Source: Yamadazyma tenuis (Eukaryota; Ascomycota; Pichiomycetes; Serinales; Debaryomycetaceae). Taken from it: a stretch of 64,000 nt of DNA. A model generated the notes under the pieces. That model was not told the origin of the DNA. It made no database searches and worked only from the letters and a program-made list of their open reading frames with translations. Shown here piece after piece: positions 26,521 to 35,671 of this stretch (positions are counted from its first letter, which is position 1; the number at the start of each line of letters is the position of its first letter). Position numbers and translations under genes: made by a program. The stretch is from the NCBI RefSeq assembly GCF_029203305.1, contig NC_089463.1:699001-763000 (forward strand), in the 5' to 3' direction.

Positions 26521-27252
26521 ATGGAACAACAAGTTTGTTACAAAAAAAGACGTAGCGTACTTGGAGAGTTCAAGCTCCCCGTCCGCAACTATACCAACGT
26601 CGACGAGTCGTCCTCATCGTCCCCTATAACCACTTCCGACTCCTTATCCCACAAAATCGTCGATTTCAATATCCCCTTGGTACTTGAAGATGATGAACGC
26701 AGCTTCATCCGGTGGTTCAATTATGTCAAAAGCACCTTGCCCATGTCCAACTTTGTGAACTTGGTGTCGCTCCATTATGTCAATGAAAACGATACTAATT
26801 ACTGTAAGAAGTTGCACAAGTACAACCTGAAGTGCAAGAAATCGTTGAAGTTGAACTATGAGTTGAACGAGGTCTTGCTTCAGTCGATCGACCCTCAACT
26901 CATCCATGATTTGAGCCTATCCACCCACTTGTTGAGTTACTGCAACTTTGAGCGCATTAAGGTGCACTTTCAAACCAAAATCAATGTGTTTTATTTGATG
27001 GCGCTTGAAGGTGACTTACTATTCGACCCCACCAATAAGTTGAAGTTCTTGACGGATTTGGACTACTTGACAAATGTCTACCTGTTGATTTTTGGCCAAG
27101 CACCCAACCTGGACTTGAAGGTCAACTGGATTTTGAATGCCTTGAACAAGGATTTTGCCAGTAATAATGTGTTACTTGGGGAGATTCAAAACAACTGGGA
27201 GCCAATTTCCAAAGACATTTGCATATTAAGAAAGATATTGATGTCCAACTAG
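26521..27252 (+). CDS. Uncharacterised protein, 243 aa
   Basis: I do not recognise this protein. The ATG at 26521 follows a TATA box at a normal distance and the codon use resembles its neighbours, so it is very likely real. It begins with a basic segment CYKKRRSVLGEFKLP and a Ser-rich linker. The rest is rich in Leu, Asn and Lys with predicted helices (ERSFIRWFNYVKSTL, LLQSIDPQLIHDLSLSTHLL, LKFLTDLDYLTNVYLLIFG). There is no signal peptide or membrane segment. The gene is followed by a 44-bp tandem array. The RSVLGEF motif could be a docking element, but this is a guess. Confidence 0.75.
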   Translation: MEQQVCYKKRRSVLGEFKLPVRNYTNVDESSSSSPITTSDSLSHKIVDFNIPLVLEDDERSFIRWFNYVKSTLPMSNFVNLVSLHYVNENDTNYCKKLHKYNLKCKKSLKLNYELNEVLLQSIDPQLIHDLSLSTHLLSYCNFERIKVHFQTKINVFYLMALEGDLLFDPTNKLKFLTDLDYLTNVYLLIFGQAPNLDLKVNWILNALNKDFASNNVLLGEIQNNWEPISKDICILRKILMSN

Positions 27253-27280
27253 TGTCATCCCTTATGAGAAACGAGAAATG

Positions 27281-27530
27281 AGAAAGAATCAGCATTAATA
27301 TAGTCTTAGACATGTGTAATCGTTTGTGTACGATACCGTACGATACCACTGTGTACTATTGAGAAACCAGCATTAACATAGCCTTATAACCGTGTGTATT
27401 ATTTGAAAAACCAGCATTAACATAGCCTTATAACCGTGTGTATTATTTGAAAAACCAGCATTAACATAGCCTTATAACCGTGTGTATTATTTGAAAAATC
27501 AGCAGTAAAATACCCTTATGACCGTGTCCT
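27281..27530. repeat. 44-bp tandem repeat array
   Basis: A unit reading AAACCAGCATTAACATAGCC followed by TTATAACCGTGTGTATTATTTG repeats with a 44-bp period. The three central copies (27362-27492) are nearly exact. A diverged copy precedes them at about 27285 and another follows to 27530. It fills the gap between the unknown gene and the SPC25 stop. Confidence 0.9.
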
Positions 27531-27566
27531 ATATCAACATCACCGTATTATCAGCGTATCATCAGC

Positions 27567-28262
27567 CTAAATATTACTCTTCAACACTTGCCTGATTTGC
27601 TTCAAAAACCTTCCAAAGTTCTGACTTTGGTTGAACTCCACCAATATTGGCGCCATTTCGTCCTCTCCCATTGCCGGGAAACTACCAGTAATCTGAAACT
27701 CTTCCGCTATGTTTAAGTCAATCCAAAACTCCTTGTCAAGGTTACTAGCATCCAAGTTCGAAAACCTGAATTTCATCAAGTCTTCTTTCAACACCTCGAT
27801 TCGAAGTCCCAAATATCGTTCAAATTTAACCAACTCCACGTCATCTTGTACCACCTGGTCCTCAAGATTCTTGGAAAGCTTCTCAATCTTGTTGTTGATC
27901 TCATTGATCTGGTTGTTTATGCCATTCAACTCCTCATCAAGTTCTAGTTTTTTTGTGTTCAACTTGGTTTCTTCCGCATGCAACTCGTCAATCTTGGCTC
28001 TACGGTCCTCAAAGTTAATGATACTCTCCTCAATCTTGCGCTGAAGCTCCGACCTGTGCCCGTCCAACTGGTTGATTTGGCTCGTTAGCCGCACTTCTTC
28101 GCTCTTGAGATCATTGACTTTGATGTTGAAACTGGTTTTGTCATCGATAATCTGGCGTTTTTTACTGGAGATTTCTTTGGTGAACCTCGACGTGAATCCA
28201 TCGAGGTCTTTTTGAAGTTGGAAAAACTCCTCGATCGGACTGGTTATCTGTTGAGCACTCAT
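27567..28262 (-). CDS. SPC25: Kinetochore Ndc80-complex subunit Spc25
   Basis: Spc25 pairs with Spc24 to anchor the Ndc80 complex on inner kinetochore proteins. The 231-residue protein has a long coiled coil (about 20-155, e.g. LKSEEVRLTSQINQL, then ELDEELNGINNQINEINNKI) and a globular C-terminal domain with KEFWIDLNIAEEFQITGSFP and LVEFNQSQNFGRFLKQIRQV, the RWD-like fold of Spc25. The start at 28262 (MSAQQITSP) is preferred: a longer open frame reaches 28352 but would overlap the divergent ISC1 start. The two start codons are 59 bp apart. Confidence 0.9.
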   Translation of the reverse strand: MSAQQITSPIEEFFQLQKDLDGFTSRFTKEISSKKRQIIDDKTSFNIKVNDLKSEEVRLTSQINQLDGHRSELQRKIEESIINFEDRRAKIDELHAEETKLNTKKLELDEELNGINNQINEINNKIEKLSKNLEDQVVQDDVELVKFERYLGLRIEVLKEDLMKFRFSNLDASNLDKEFWIDLNIAEEFQITGSFPAMGEDEMAPILVEFNQSQNFGRFLKQIRQVLKSNI

Positions 28263-28321
28263 GGTTGTGTATATTTTTGTTTTGAAAAACCGCGCTCTCA
28301 AATTTACAAAACCAAAGCTTG

Positions 28322-29581
28322 ATGGAGCCCAACTCGATAAAGCTTTTGACATTCAATGTCTGGGGATTGAAGTATGTGTCCAAGTTCCGCAAGGAACGTA
28401 TAGCAGGGATAGTGCACAAGCTTCGCGACCCATCCGAGGACTACGATGTCATCGCCTTGCAGGAGGTATGGTGTGAAGAAGACTGGCAGTTGATAGATCA
28501 CCAGTTGGCAGATTTGTATCCATATCGAAGAAGATTCAAAAGTGGGATCTTGACGGGTCCCGGATTGGCCATTCTCTCCAAGATCCCTATCAAGGAGTCC
28601 TGGCTCTACCGGTTCCCCGTCAATGGGTTCCCATCGGCCGTTCATAGAGGTGATTGGTATGTGGGTAAGAGTTTGTCAGTGACGACTCTCGCCTATAACA
28701 TCGTGGTTTTGAACAGCCATATGCATGCACCATACGGCTATACTGGTCCCAACTCCTACACTTGTTCCAGATCGTGCCAGGCCTGGGATATCAGTAAACT
28801 CATCAATCTCTTGAATAAAGCCGGGTACCACATCATATTGGTGGGGGACTTGAACTCAAAGCCTGGATCGTTGCCAAATAAGTTGTTCACCCAACAGACA
28901 AACCTCCAGGACTCGTGGGAACTTTTCAAGAGTTCCAGTGGCCAGTTGTTGACAAACGAAGAGGTTTCGGTGTTGTCGCCCAAAGACCAGATTTTGAAAG
29001 GAGGAGTCACGTGTGACTCCCAGCTCAACTCTTGGAGGGCAAAGAGGCGGTTGGATGAGGCGTGCCGGCTCGATTATGCGCTTATCAACCAGTCTTTGGG
29101 AGTGGTGGATGCTTCTGTTAAGTTCGTTGATAGCTTGCCCGAAGTGGGCTGCTCTTACTCGGACCATTTTGCATATTACGTGGAGTTGAAGCTCGGACCC
29201 AAGGCAGAGCCCCAGTCCAGCATAGATGCCTCCAAGGGCGATGTGTGGGCGGTTTATAAGGAGTTTTTGGCGGAAATCGAGGTGTACAAAACCCAGATCT
29301 TACCCAGCCATTTCAAATGGAGAGAGTACCATTTCTATGTTTCCATAGTGGCGATTCTTGTGCTTATTGTCGTGAACTCGATGAGCTTTGGGCCCTGGAC
29401 GACGGTGATCTCGGTGTTGTTGCCAATTGTGTCCATTACTGGAGTTATCAACGGGATGTTTGCGTTATTGTGGATGAGAAGCGAGTTGAGGAATGTGGGA
29501 GAAGTCCAGTTGGAGGTGGAAGATACGTTGCGGGCCTTGGACACACACGATTTGATTGACTTGGAGGTGGTGGGAGTGTAA
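28322..29581 (+). CDS. ISC1: Inositol phosphosphingolipid phospholipase C Isc1
   Basis: Isc1 hydrolyses inositol phosphosphingolipids to ceramide and is the yeast counterpart of neutral sphingomyelinase. The 419-residue protein has the endonuclease/exonuclease/phosphatase fold: KLLTFNVWGL near 8-17, IALQEVW with the metal-binding Glu near 47-53, VLNSHMHAPYG near 130, VGDLNSKPGS near 178-187 and the catalytic SDHFAYY near 280. Two hydrophobic segments follow near the C-terminus (FYVSIVAILVLIVVNSM and TVISVLLPIVSITGVINGMF), as in the family, anchoring it to ER or mitochondrial membranes. It is divergent from SPC25. Confidence 0.95.
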   Translation: MEPNSIKLLTFNVWGLKYVSKFRKERIAGIVHKLRDPSEDYDVIALQEVWCEEDWQLIDHQLADLYPYRRRFKSGILTGPGLAILSKIPIKESWLYRFPVNGFPSAVHRGDWYVGKSLSVTTLAYNIVVLNSHMHAPYGYTGPNSYTCSRSCQAWDISKLINLLNKAGYHIILVGDLNSKPGSLPNKLFTQQTNLQDSWELFKSSSGQLLTNEEVSVLSPKDQILKGGVTCDSQLNSWRAKRRLDEACRLDYALINQSLGVVDASVKFVDSLPEVGCSYSDHFAYYVELKLGPKAEPQSSIDASKGDVWAVYKEFLAEIEVYKTQILPSHFKWREYHFYVSIVAILVLIVVNSMSFGPWTTVISVLLPIVSITGVINGMFALLWMRSELRNVGEVQLEVEDTLRALDTHDLIDLEVVGV

Positions 29582-29643
29582 GAGTTGAGGTGACAGTTGG
29601 ATGAGCATCTCTACAAATAGGCAAGGAGGCCAAAAAACCATCC

Positions 29644-29653
29644 ATATATATAC
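29644..29653 (+). promoter_or_regulatory. TATA box upstream of LCL2
   Basis: An ATATATATA run lies about 125 bp before the LCL2 ATG. Confidence 0.45.
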
Positions 29654-29778
29654 GGGTCCCGTGGTGTTCATGGCACCCATAGCAAAATTCTAATCACCCG
29701 CCTACTGATAATGCATAATATTTCATCCTAGCCTAATCTCGTTTGTTGATTCGCACTTTTCTATCTACGTGTAAAACT

Positions 29779-30165
29779 ATGCTATCTTGGATCTTAACCA
29801 CGCTAACGTTGGTATTGGTGGTTCAGGCCAACTTCTTTGACTTTGTCCAGAATCAGTTTCACACCAACAACCAAGGGGCGCCAGCACCGGCCGGGACTTT
29901 TGAAATGGGAGTACTCAATTCCAATTGTAAGGATTACTTGTGTCCTGAAACCCAAACGTGTGTACAAGGACCCAGACTGTGTCCATGCCCCTTTCCGTCA
30001 AGTCAGTTGAGATGTGTCTTACCGGACGGCAACTATATCTGCATTTCTAAGCCTGCTGGAGACTTTTCCGTCCGTTACAAGGATCCCCAGACTAACTGGA
30101 AAATCGATGCCAACGACGATACCATCAGAGATTGTGGTTGGGTGAACAGACACTACAGGAAGTGA
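29779..30165 (+). CDS. LCL2: Secretory-pathway protein Lcl2
   Basis: Lcl2 is a small fungal protein of the ER/secretory route linked to lifespan and possibly ERAD. The ATG at 29779 gives 128 residues starting with a clear signal peptide ([17 protein letters not shown]) followed by [10 protein letters not shown]. The conserved Cys-rich core is [20 protein letters not shown] and [20 protein letters not shown], ending with [12 protein letters not shown]. Length and cysteine spacing match the family. The upstream frame is open for 12 more codons but begins with TTG and would hide the signal peptide. Confidence 0.92.
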   Translation: MLSWILTTLTLVLVVQANFFDFVQNQFHTNNQGAPAPAGTFEMGVLNSNCKDYLCPETQTCVQGPRLCPCPFPSSQLRCVLPDGNYICISKPAGDFSVRYKDPQTNWKIDANDDTIRDCGWVNRHYRK

Positions 30166-30545
30166 AGAGACCAAGGGGAAGGTTCTAGATGTAAATAGGA
30201 GTACTTATATGTCAAAAGTGGTATCGAAATACACATATTCCATGACTGTGGTTGTAGTTGCTAAATAAGCCAGGCTCACCGATTGGGCACGAGACGCAAA
30301 GTGTGGGTAAAGACAGCTGACCCCTATAAAAATCCCCCGGAAAAACGTCTACGCCATCAACACATCCTCTACAACACACCTACACCCCACAAACATCTCT
30401 AACTCCTCTCATATACTCAGAACAAATCTCTTTCGCGTCCCTACCACCCGATGACCAAACCGCACCATTTTGTTTTTCGGGTGACTTCCCCAGCTTTAAT
30501 TCTCACAAGTTTCTCAATCCCTGTTGCTGTCTCATTGTATTCAAT
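30166..30545. other. Promoter region of the WD40 gene at 30546
   Basis: About 380 bp with a TATA-like TATAAAAA at 30325-30332 and C/A-rich leader sequence before the ATG. No gene is seen. Confidence 0.45.
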
Positions 30546-32243
30546 ATGACTATCGATATCAGTACCAACGAACCCACCCTAAGGCGCCGGTCGCTGGTCC
30601 ATACGCAGCCCATGCCTCAGAACAACTACCACCGGTGTTTCCAGAACTACTACCACGGCCATAACTACTTGAATCCCAACCCCAAGTACATCGCCAGTAT
30701 CAAATCGAATGTCAACCATTTCCAGTTGCGAGATCTTCTTCAGATCGACCAGACGACGGGGGACGTCTACTTCACCAAAAGCTACTCGTTGTGGAAGTTG
30801 AGCGGGCTCAACGACCCTTTGGGCCACCAGTTGGTATCAAGTGAGGTGTTAAAACCAGACTATTCTCCCAGATGCTTCAACGTCACCAACAATGGCCACA
30901 TGGTAATAGGTGGTCTCATGACGTCTGCCTACAAGATTTTCTACTCAAACATCGAGGGGCTCAAATTGAACAACCAGAATTTGACCCGTCCACAAAAGGG
31001 ACTATTTACCTTCTACAACTCGCAGTTAGACACGAGCAAAACCGTCAAGTTGGGGGAGATGATCAATAACTCGGTGCTTCTCGACAACGGCGGCAACGAC
31101 CAGGCGTCTCAGTTCAAGGCGTACGTGTGTAATAATGACTCGTCGTTGTATGCGTTGGATATTGCCAATGGTGACCGCATCAGCATCTCCAGCAAGATGA
31201 GGTGTGAGCACGATGTGTCATTGAACAACGTGATGAAGTGTCCCACCAGCGACAAGCTCTTGGCGGTGACGGGCGACACGTCGCTGGTATTTTTGGTGGA
31301 CCCCACCAGTCCTGGTGACAGCGTGGTACAAAAACTCCAGACCAACCACGACTCGGGATTTGGTATCAGCTTTCATCCCAATGGCAACATGTTCTCGGTG
31401 GCCTTCCAGAACGGCCATTGCTTGTTGTACGACCTTCGGAATCTTTCGCAGCCATTGCACACCATTAACTCCACTCGCCCCGGCCATCAGCTGGGAGCTT
31501 TCAGAGCCTGTAAGTTTTCCAACTCGCTGTTCTCCGACATCTTGGTGGTGTCGGAACACGTTGGCCGTGTACACGTCATCGACCTTCGCAACCTCAACGA
31601 TGAGATCAACAACCACCAGGTGATTGTGTTTCCATTTGCGTTGGACCAGTTTGGTGAGTACAAAACCAAACAATGGCAGGAAAACCCCCACCTAGCCCGT
31701 GGCTATGGCAAAACAGACGATAAGGGTTTGTCCCCCAACCACCAAAAATCCCCCAAAAAAACCGACCCCGTACTTGAATCCCATTATAATTTGCCGATTT
31801 ATGACGAGGTGTTCAACCCGACTAGCATCCAGTTTAACGTTCCGCTCGTGTACGACTATGACTACTTGACCAACGTCAACCCCAAGTTGTTCAAGTACCA
31901 CACCTATCTGCCCGAGGCAAAGCCGGTAGAGGGCCCATCTTCTCCCGGCACGTCGCCCGTGTCACCACCGTTTGACTCCCAGCCACAGACCAACCTGACG
32001 TACGGAAGCAGCTTCGACAGCGTGTATAACGCCCCAACCTTGGCCTTGGGTGGAACTGCGTCTTCCAGCATCTCTCCCAGCACGTACCATAACGCAGAGA
32101 ACCACATCCATGGGGAAATGGAGCTTTCGGGACTAGACTGGTACGGGTCCAAGCTTCTTATAGGCTGTGAGAATGGAGGAATCATAAGCTGGGATGTCAA
32201 CTACATTGCTCGAAGAAGTTTTGGCCTGTTCTCTTTTGTATGA
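30546..32243 (+). CDS. WD40-repeat protein, fungal DUF2415-like
   Basis: The 565-residue protein has weak WD repeats: LQIDQTTGDVYFTKSYSLWK, YVCNNDSSLYALDIANGD, KLLAVTGDTSLVFLVDP, GFGISFHPNGNMFSVAFQNG and ILVVSEHVGRVHVIDLRN. A segment around residues 415-460 (YNLPIYDEVFNPTSIQFNVP) resembles the conserved fungal DUF2415 region, and a last repeat (GLDWYGSKLLIGCENGGIIS) closes the propeller after a Ser/Pro-rich linker. The assignment to DUF2415 is from memory and moderate. The function of that family is not settled. The first 60 residues are basic and rich in His/Asn. CDC45 follows 94 bp downstream on the same strand. Confidence 0.82.
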   Translation: MTIDISTNEPTLRRRSLVHTQPMPQNNYHRCFQNYYHGHNYLNPNPKYIASIKSNVNHFQLRDLLQIDQTTGDVYFTKSYSLWKLSGLNDPLGHQLVSSEVLKPDYSPRCFNVTNNGHMVIGGLMTSAYKIFYSNIEGLKLNNQNLTRPQKGLFTFYNSQLDTSKTVKLGEMINNSVLLDNGGNDQASQFKAYVCNNDSSLYALDIANGDRISISSKMRCEHDVSLNNVMKCPTSDKLLAVTGDTSLVFLVDPTSPGDSVVQKLQTNHDSGFGISFHPNGNMFSVAFQNGHCLLYDLRNLSQPLHTINSTRPGHQLGAFRACKFSNSLFSDILVVSEHVGRVHVIDLRNLNDEINNHQVIVFPFALDQFGEYKTKQWQENPHLARGYGKTDDKGLSPNHQKSPKKTDPVLESHYNLPIYDEVFNPTSIQFNVPLVYDYDYLTNVNPKLFKYHTYLPEAKPVEGPSSPGTSPVSPPFDSQPQTNLTYGSSFDSVYNAPTLALGGTASSSISPSTYHNAENHIHGEMELSGLDWYGSKLLIGCENGGIISWDVNYIARRSFGLFSFV

Positions 32244-32291
32244 CAATTGACATCGCGATTTGTTTTCGCACCCATTTCCTTTGATTTTTGT

Positions 32292-32297
32292 ACGCGT
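32292..32297. promoter_or_regulatory. MluI cell-cycle box (ACGCGT) upstream of CDC45
   Basis: ACGCGT, the site bound by MBF for G1/S genes, lies 41 bp before the CDC45 ATG within the 94-bp gap after the WD40 gene. Confidence 0.65.
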
Positions 32298-32337
32298 TTT
32301 GAAACTTTACTATCAACAATCCCACACACCACTTAGC

Positions 32338-34458
32338 ATGTATGTTCACCCGTCTCAGTTTGCGAAGGTGTACCAGGAGATCAAACGGACATCTTTGTCA
32401 CACTCCACCTGCAAGTTGATCATCTTTGTGTCGTGCTTGGATATCGACTCGTTGTGTTCCAGCAAGATTCTTAGCAATATCTTCAAGAAAGAGTTGATTC
32501 AATACCAGCTTATTCCAGTGGTGGGTTATGCCGATTTGAAGGACCATTTCGAGAAGTTGGACGATGAGGTTGCAAATGTGATTCTCCTTGGCTGTGGGGC
32601 CATGTTGGATATAGAGGGGTTTCTTGATGTCACTGCTGAGGTGGTGGAGGCTCATGAGACAACCGACAAGAACGACGTGATCGCAGACCTTGCGAGGTTG
32701 AAGCGCCGGGTGTTTATCATAGACGGCCATAGGCCGTGGAACTTGGATAATTTATTTGGTTCAGCCTCCGTCGTATGCTTTGACGATGGCTATATTAATG
32801 ACAACTTGGTGGAAGAGAAAGAAGCATATGAGAGGTTGATGGAAGAGGATGAGGATGAGGACGAAGAGGAGGATGATGAGGATGACGAGGAGGAAGAAGA
32901 AGAAGAAGATGAGGATGATGATGAGGACGAAGAAGAGGATGACGAGGTTTTATCCATACATTCTCAGGATGATGTAGAAACGATATCTAGAAAGCGGAAG
33001 TTGCAACATCGGAAACTCCGAAAAATCAAGAAACAGAAACGTATAACCATCAACAAGTACGAGGAGGAACTCGAGAACTACTATAACCAAGGTACCACCA
33101 TCATGTCGTCTACCACCGGCACCATCTACGCATTACTATCAACTATTGGTGAAACAAGCATAGAGAATTTATGGTTATCGATAATAGGCACTTCTTCTTT
33201 GGATAGCCACTATCCAGAAGTGTATGATAAATTCCAGCCGCTATTTAAGGAGGAAGTGATCAGATTGAATCCATCGAATTCGACCAACGAAAAAACGGCT
33301 GACTCTACTCTTTTGACGTTGGATAAAGACTATCACTTGTTCCTTTTGAGGCACTGGACCTTATACGATTCATTCTTCTACTCGAGTCATGTGAACTCGA
33401 AGTTGAACTTGTGGACAGAAGATGGGAAGAAGAAGCTCCATAAGCTCTTCGCTACAATGGGTGTTTCACTAGCCATTGCTCAGCAAAAATGGATTTATAT
33501 GGATACCACCGTCAAGAAGAATCTTCCCTTCATATTCAACAAGTATTTACCCAAATATGGATTGGAAGGTATTGTGAGAGAAGGATTTATCCGAACGTTT
33601 GGGTTCACAGGGCAATTGTCTGCTATCGAATGCGTGGAATCTTTGACGGCTTTGCTTGAAAGTGACAACAGAATACTCTTCAATTCGTCAACCACGCCAG
33701 TTACTTCGTCTTTGGAAAATGAAGATTTGGAAGACGAAGTCATCAGTTCCAGAATAAAGACCCGTGAGAAAATGTGGGTCAACAATTTCTGGTCTTCGTG
33801 GGATGCCTTGAACATGGACTTGGTCAACACGTCTGCCAACCCCATCGTCGCAGGCAACGGAGTCGGGAGTTTGAAGAAGTCTAAAGGGTTAGACCTACTT
33901 TTACAAGGCCTTGAAAGTGCTAAGAAGATCCAACAAGTCATTTTTCGAACTGGAACCTCGTTATTGGAGAGAAAGATGGTCAAAAACTTAAAGTTATATC
34001 GCTTGTGTGTGTTAAACGATGGATCTATTCCTGACCTAAAGGTGTTCAACAACCCATTGATCTTGTCTAAGCTTGGGAACTGGATTTTGGAGAACATCAC
34101 CGAGTTGGAGTTCTTGAACAACAACTTGAACTTTTTAAAGCCTTTGGTGGTAGCAAGTTTGGACACCGAAACCGACACTTACCTTGTCATTGGGCTTGCA
34201 CCCAAGTATCCAGCAGGATTATCCAACTCAGAGAAGGCCAAATTGATCCAAAAAAATAAGAAAGCTGACGGCCGTGACCAGCCAGACGTAAACAGTATCA
34301 CCACCCGGTTGAACACGTTTAGCGTGGCCTTTCATCAAGTTGCAAATAGTTCAGGAGCCAAGGTCAGAATTGACAGTTTTGACAAGTCGGTAATTGAAAT
34401 CAGAAAAGACGATCTTTCCCCATTTTTGGAGAAGTTGACCTTCAGTGGGTTGATTTAG
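32338..34458 (+). CDS. CDC45: Replication factor Cdc45 (CMG helicase subunit)
   Basis: Cdc45 joins Mcm2-7 and GINS to form the replicative helicase. The 706-residue protein starts MYVHPSQFAKVYQEI and has the DHH-like N-terminal fold with CLDIDSLCSSKIL near 30 and LLGCGAMLDIEGFLDV near 90. A long Asp/Glu run covers about residues 170-205, typical for Cdc45, followed by a basic segment (KLQHRKLRKIKKQKR). The C-terminal part has LLRHWTLYDSFFYSSHVNSK and FGFTGQLSAIECVESLTALL, all conserved. The in-frame extension to 32260 uses a TTG and lies in the promoter, so ATG 32338 is chosen. An MCB sits just upstream. Confidence 0.96.
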   Translation: MYVHPSQFAKVYQEIKRTSLSHSTCKLIIFVSCLDIDSLCSSKILSNIFKKELIQYQLIPVVGYADLKDHFEKLDDEVANVILLGCGAMLDIEGFLDVTAEVVEAHETTDKNDVIADLARLKRRVFIIDGHRPWNLDNLFGSASVVCFDDGYINDNLVEEKEAYERLMEEDEDEDEEEDDEDDEEEEEEEDEDDDEDEEEDDEVLSIHSQDDVETISRKRKLQHRKLRKIKKQKRITINKYEEELENYYNQGTTIMSSTTGTIYALLSTIGETSIENLWLSIIGTSSLDSHYPEVYDKFQPLFKEEVIRLNPSNSTNEKTADSTLLTLDKDYHLFLLRHWTLYDSFFYSSHVNSKLNLWTEDGKKKLHKLFATMGVSLAIAQQKWIYMDTTVKKNLPFIFNKYLPKYGLEGIVREGFIRTFGFTGQLSAIECVESLTALLESDNRILFNSSTTPVTSSLENEDLEDEVISSRIKTREKMWVNNFWSSWDALNMDLVNTSANPIVAGNGVGSLKKSKGLDLLLQGLESAKKIQQVIFRTGTSLLERKMVKNLKLYRLCVLNDGSIPDLKVFNNPLILSKLGNWILENITELEFLNNNLNFLKPLVVASLDTETDTYLVIGLAPKYPAGLSNSEKAKLIQKNKKADGRDQPDVNSITTRLNTFSVAFHQVANSSGAKVRIDSFDKSVIEIRKDDLSPFLEKLTFSGLI

Positions 34459-34547
34459 AGAAGGGATGGGATCTAGTAAACTGTATTATAGTCTAGTCAT
34501 TCGTAATAAGAAATTTTGCAATCCGCATTCGTCGCATTCGTAGTTTT

Positions 34548-34583
34548 GTTATCGCATTTGTTATCGCATTTGTTATCGCATTT
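34548..34583. repeat. 12-bp tandem repeat (GTTATCGCATTT)3
   Basis: Three exact head-to-tail units end 7 bp before the start codon of the D-amino-acid oxidase gene, so they are probably in its leader or core promoter. Confidence 0.85.
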
Positions 34584-34590
34584 GTGTCCC

Positions 34591-35603
34591 ATGTCAATTG
34601 TAATAGTTGGGTAAGTCAATTATAAACATCACAACAAACAAAACTAACATCACAAAGAGCAGGAATTCTTGGATTATACACAGCGTTCGAGTTAATTGAG
34701 CTGGGAAAACCCCCGGCTCTGGTCAGAATCGTAGCTGAATTTACTCCAGGGGACTATTCCCATCAATACACTTCACCTTGGGCAGGAGCGTATTTTTCTG
34801 CTGGAATTGAACTACAGTTGATTCCATACAGTAAGTACACCTACGAGAATCTTCCTAGGTTACAGGAGAAGCTCGGAACCGCGTGTGGACTCGCAAGAAC
34901 TGTTTGCATAGAATATCTGGAAGATAAGGTGGTTCCGGAGGACTTGCAACATCTCCAATTCATCCGGGATTTGGAAATCATTGATGACAAGTATCATGGA
35001 ATTAAGTTCTCGGGGTGGACATTTAACCCGCCCAAATTGACCAAGAAACTCTTGCAATATTTACTTGACAAAGGTGTTTGTCTCGATAAGAGAAGAGTAC
35101 AAACCTTGGAAGAGGCTTCAGATGAACAGACGCAAATCGTGTTCAACTGCTCGGGAAATGGGGCCAGAGAGTTGGCCCACGACTCGAGCTGCCACCCGGT
35201 CCGTGGTCAGGTGGTGGTGGTCTCAGCCCCTGAAATCAAAGAGGTTGTCACGTTGTGGTCGCTGAGCGAGTCAACCTACGTTATTCCACGGCCAGATTCC
35301 GAGCTCCACGAGGTGGTACTTGGGGGACTCTACCAGGATAACAATGGTGACATTGCCAGCTATGAAGCTGATTCCCAGGACATTTTGGAGCGGGTTTCTC
35401 GGTTGTATCCCGGCATCAGCACATCGTTTGAGCGAGTGGTTCGCGTGGCTACTGGCCTAAGACCTGGCCGGGACGGAGGTCCTCGTGTCGAGAGGGAGAA
35501 CACCGCGAGCGGAGTGGTGGTGGTCCATAACTATGGGGCTGGAGGGTGCGGATATCTCATGGGGTTTGGAATGGCTCACACAGCTGTCCTGCTCATGGAA
35601 TAA
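34591..35603 (+). CDS. D-amino-acid oxidase (spliced)
   Basis: The enzyme oxidises D-amino acids with FAD, giving the 2-oxo acid, ammonia and peroxide. Exon 1 (34591-34610) codes for MSIVIV and part of a Gly. After a 47-nt intron, exon 2 (34658-35603) completes the FAD-binding GAGILG motif and TPGDYSHQYTSPWAGAYFSA. NCSGNGARELAHD, STYVIPRPD (catalytic Tyr) and TGLRPGRDGGPRVE (substrate-binding Arg) follow, then HNYGAGGCGYLMGFGMA. The total is 321 residues, slightly short for the family. The C-terminus ends LLME and lacks a peroxisomal SKL-type signal, so it may be cytosolic. RIT1 starts 68 bp downstream. Confidence 0.92.
34611..34657 (+). other. Intron of the D-amino-acid oxidase gene, 47 nt
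   Basis: It starts GTAAGT, has AACTAAC as branch site near 34642-34648 and ends CAAAG. It splits the first Gly codon of the GxGxxG dinucleotide-binding motif, which proves the join. Confidence 0.9.
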
Positions 35604-35671
35604 ATAGGAATACAATTAAATCAAATCGCAGTAATCGCATTGCATCGCATCGCGAACTTGAAGTCGCTAGC

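Noticed and set aside
28263..28352. N-terminal extension of SPC25
   Set aside because: It would overlap the ISC1 start on the other strand, and Spc25 proteins begin close to the MSAQQ start.
29644..29778. Extended LCL2 start at 29743
   Set aside because: It uses a TTG and would bury the signal peptide that begins at 29779.
32260..32337. N-terminal extension of CDC45
   Set aside because: It starts with a TTG, contains the MCB and does not match Cdc45 N-termini.
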